Assembly: GCA_014338405.1 (NCBI GenBank)
Contig: JTDE01000111.1
Location: forward strand, 70,198 to 134,197
Reading direction: 5' to 3'
Source of the DNA: Paragonimus skrjabini miyazakii
Taxonomy: Eukaryota; Platyhelminthes; Trematoda; Plagiorchiida; Troglotrematidae
Length of the DNA stretch: 64,000 nucleotides
Shown here: piece by piece, positions 62,461 to 64,000 of the stretch
Numbering within the stretch: the first letter of the stretch is position 1
How the letters are laid out: each line of letters begins with the position of its first letter
Position numbers and translations under genes: made by a program
The notes under the pieces: generated by a model
The model's database searches: none
The model's input: the letters and a program-made list of their open reading frames with translations, nothing else
What the model was told of the DNA's origin: nothing

Positions 62461-64000
62461 TCAAAATCCCCTACTACTCATCAGAAATTATATAACACAC
62501 AAGGCCACTACAACTCAAGTAGCGACTATGCCGCCAACTTGTGTGAATCAAGGAGTAATTCTTGTTGCAAGCATTTAGACAACGCACCACTCGGAGATAG
62601 CACAAGTAGTTGCTTGTTATCATTCCACTTGACAACGCGTTTTTTCTTTGTTTACTTATTAGTTAATTTTTCCATTTTTTAATGAATTGATGTAGACAAC
62701 TTAGCCCCAGTCTTAACGTTGCATTCGGCGAGTCACAATATCTTGCGAGCTGGTTGCTGAGACCTCGTAATCTCTCTCTGTTTGTTGAGCGAAGTATAGG
62801 TAGTTCGGCGCCATTCAACAAATGTGCGGCGTTTTCTCATATTAGTAACAGTTTTCTTGTCCACTGGCATTCTCTTGAGATTTTCATTTATTTATCATAT
62901 TTTAACGTTTGTTCGCTATGAAACACTAAACGTTTGACGTCTGCCATACAAAGCGTTGTTTCCTTTGTGCGTTCCTTTACGACAATGTTGTTTGCCGTCA
63001 GCGTTTGTTATTCGGCTGATATGCTAGTGTTCCAATTATCCTTGAAAGACAAAACAGAAGCCATTTAATTCACGGCTACCTGTTACGCGGTAATGTAGTC
63101 ATTATGCTTAGCACTTGTCGGACTTCACCGGGATTATTAAACCCGGACGTTCGGCTGAAACGATGTTTGCGCTATCCTTTCGAATAACACAAATTTTAAG
63201 TAAACTCTTAGTGATTACTTTCAGAGATCACGCATGAGACGCCATTACTGCTAGAACTCTTGCAATTTATCTGTTACTCTTTTCTGGCGTAGATCACCAG
63301 CATGATTCAAGGCAGACAATCAAATTCCCATAACACACATTATTTATTGATAAGCTCATTATCGTTCTTGAGTAAAAACGTACAAATTGTTGCTCATAAT
63401 ATAGGACTCGGCAAGATTCTTACTGTCAACGGATGGATGGATAACAGTAGACTGAGATGCAGTGTTTGAGGAGAGAGAAGTCTAGGCAGACAACGATTTC
63501 TTCTAAGCGAGATCACAATATGCACTTACTTTTGCCATAAACATTAAGAGCATTGACATTTATTGTCACTTGTGCCAGACATTATGAAACCAATATACGC
63601 ATAAGTCTGCTATGTGTGTATGTGCAGCTTATTCCAAAAATAGCTTTATCCGACGTGCTAAGACTTATATGTAAGGGTATACGGAAAACATATAGAACAC
63701 TGGTATGGGTGCGGTACTAAACAAAAATATCAGTTGCTGAGAAAAAATATCTGACAGTGAACCGTAATTTTTTCAAATAAAAAGTCAGAATATTCTATTG
63801 AATTGAAAGCGAAGACCGCCAATAATTTATGTATGGATTGTTAATGAGTTCCATCCCTAAGGAACAATTCTGCGTGAGTCGGTAGCTAATTAATGAGTTC
63901 GTGCTGTCACTGGTTTGGCGTTCTAGAAGTGTCAATTAGGTACTAAACTGCAAAAATCCTTGTATGTCCGCTGAGTTTAGTGGCGCATATCCACAGGTAG
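62461..64000. other. Right flank, no gene seen
   Basis: AT-rich sequence with a slightly more balanced stretch at 62.7-63.2 kb. A minus-strand GTAAGTGC donor-like site at about 63534 has an open stretch to its right but no supporting domain. No repeat or RNA gene was recognised. Confidence 0.45.

Overview
The window is eukaryotic: AT-rich, gene-poor, with short exons spread over introns of several kilobases, one 100-base assembly gap, and a mixed population of decayed retroelements. The retroelements are tRNA-derived SINEs, a Penelope-like element and a Ty3/gypsy-type fragment. With that gene architecture, they suggest a flatworm (Platyhelminthes, possibly a digenean fluke). That is inference; nothing in the sequence names the species.

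The best-supported gene lies on the minus strand and fills the left half. Seven exons read from right to left (34964-34700, 26202-26047, 25922-25827, 24532-24431, 16481-16365, 7554-7380, 3658-3449). Six of them join in phase and give a complete Dbl-homology (RhoGEF) domain running into the first strand of a PH domain. The residue pattern fits the PLEKHG7 branch of the PLEKHG family. The rest of the PH domain and the 3' end were not found and probably lie off the left edge. The first exon (34.7-35.0 kb) is assigned by phase, splice signals and position only. The 5' end was not identified.

The introns and the right half are mostly mobile-element debris. One tRNA-derived SINE family has full or near-full copies at 4.3, 9.8, 36.1-36.7 (a head-to-head pair) and 62.2-62.5 kb, and decayed copies at 42.4, 43.0 and 43.7 kb. 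Two copies of a foldback element whose inverted arms are themselves tRNA-like lie at 19.3-19.6 and 32.2-32.6 kb. A degenerate Penelope-like element is at 20.9-21.8 kb. A GC-rich gag plus RNase H fragment is at 45.3-45.8 kb, next to a 139-codon open frame of unknown nature. A palindrome with a hammerhead-like core is at 49.1-49.2 kb.

On the plus strand, 51.1-51.6 kb holds an open frame behind a possible splice acceptor. Its residue pattern resembles the second half of a CARD death-fold domain, and a second acceptor-led frame follows at 52.0-52.2 kb. These may be exons of a plus-strand gene, but support is weak. Most other long open frames are no longer than chance frames expected in AT-rich DNA of this length, so they are left out. 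No rRNA, CRISPR or prokaryotic feature is present.
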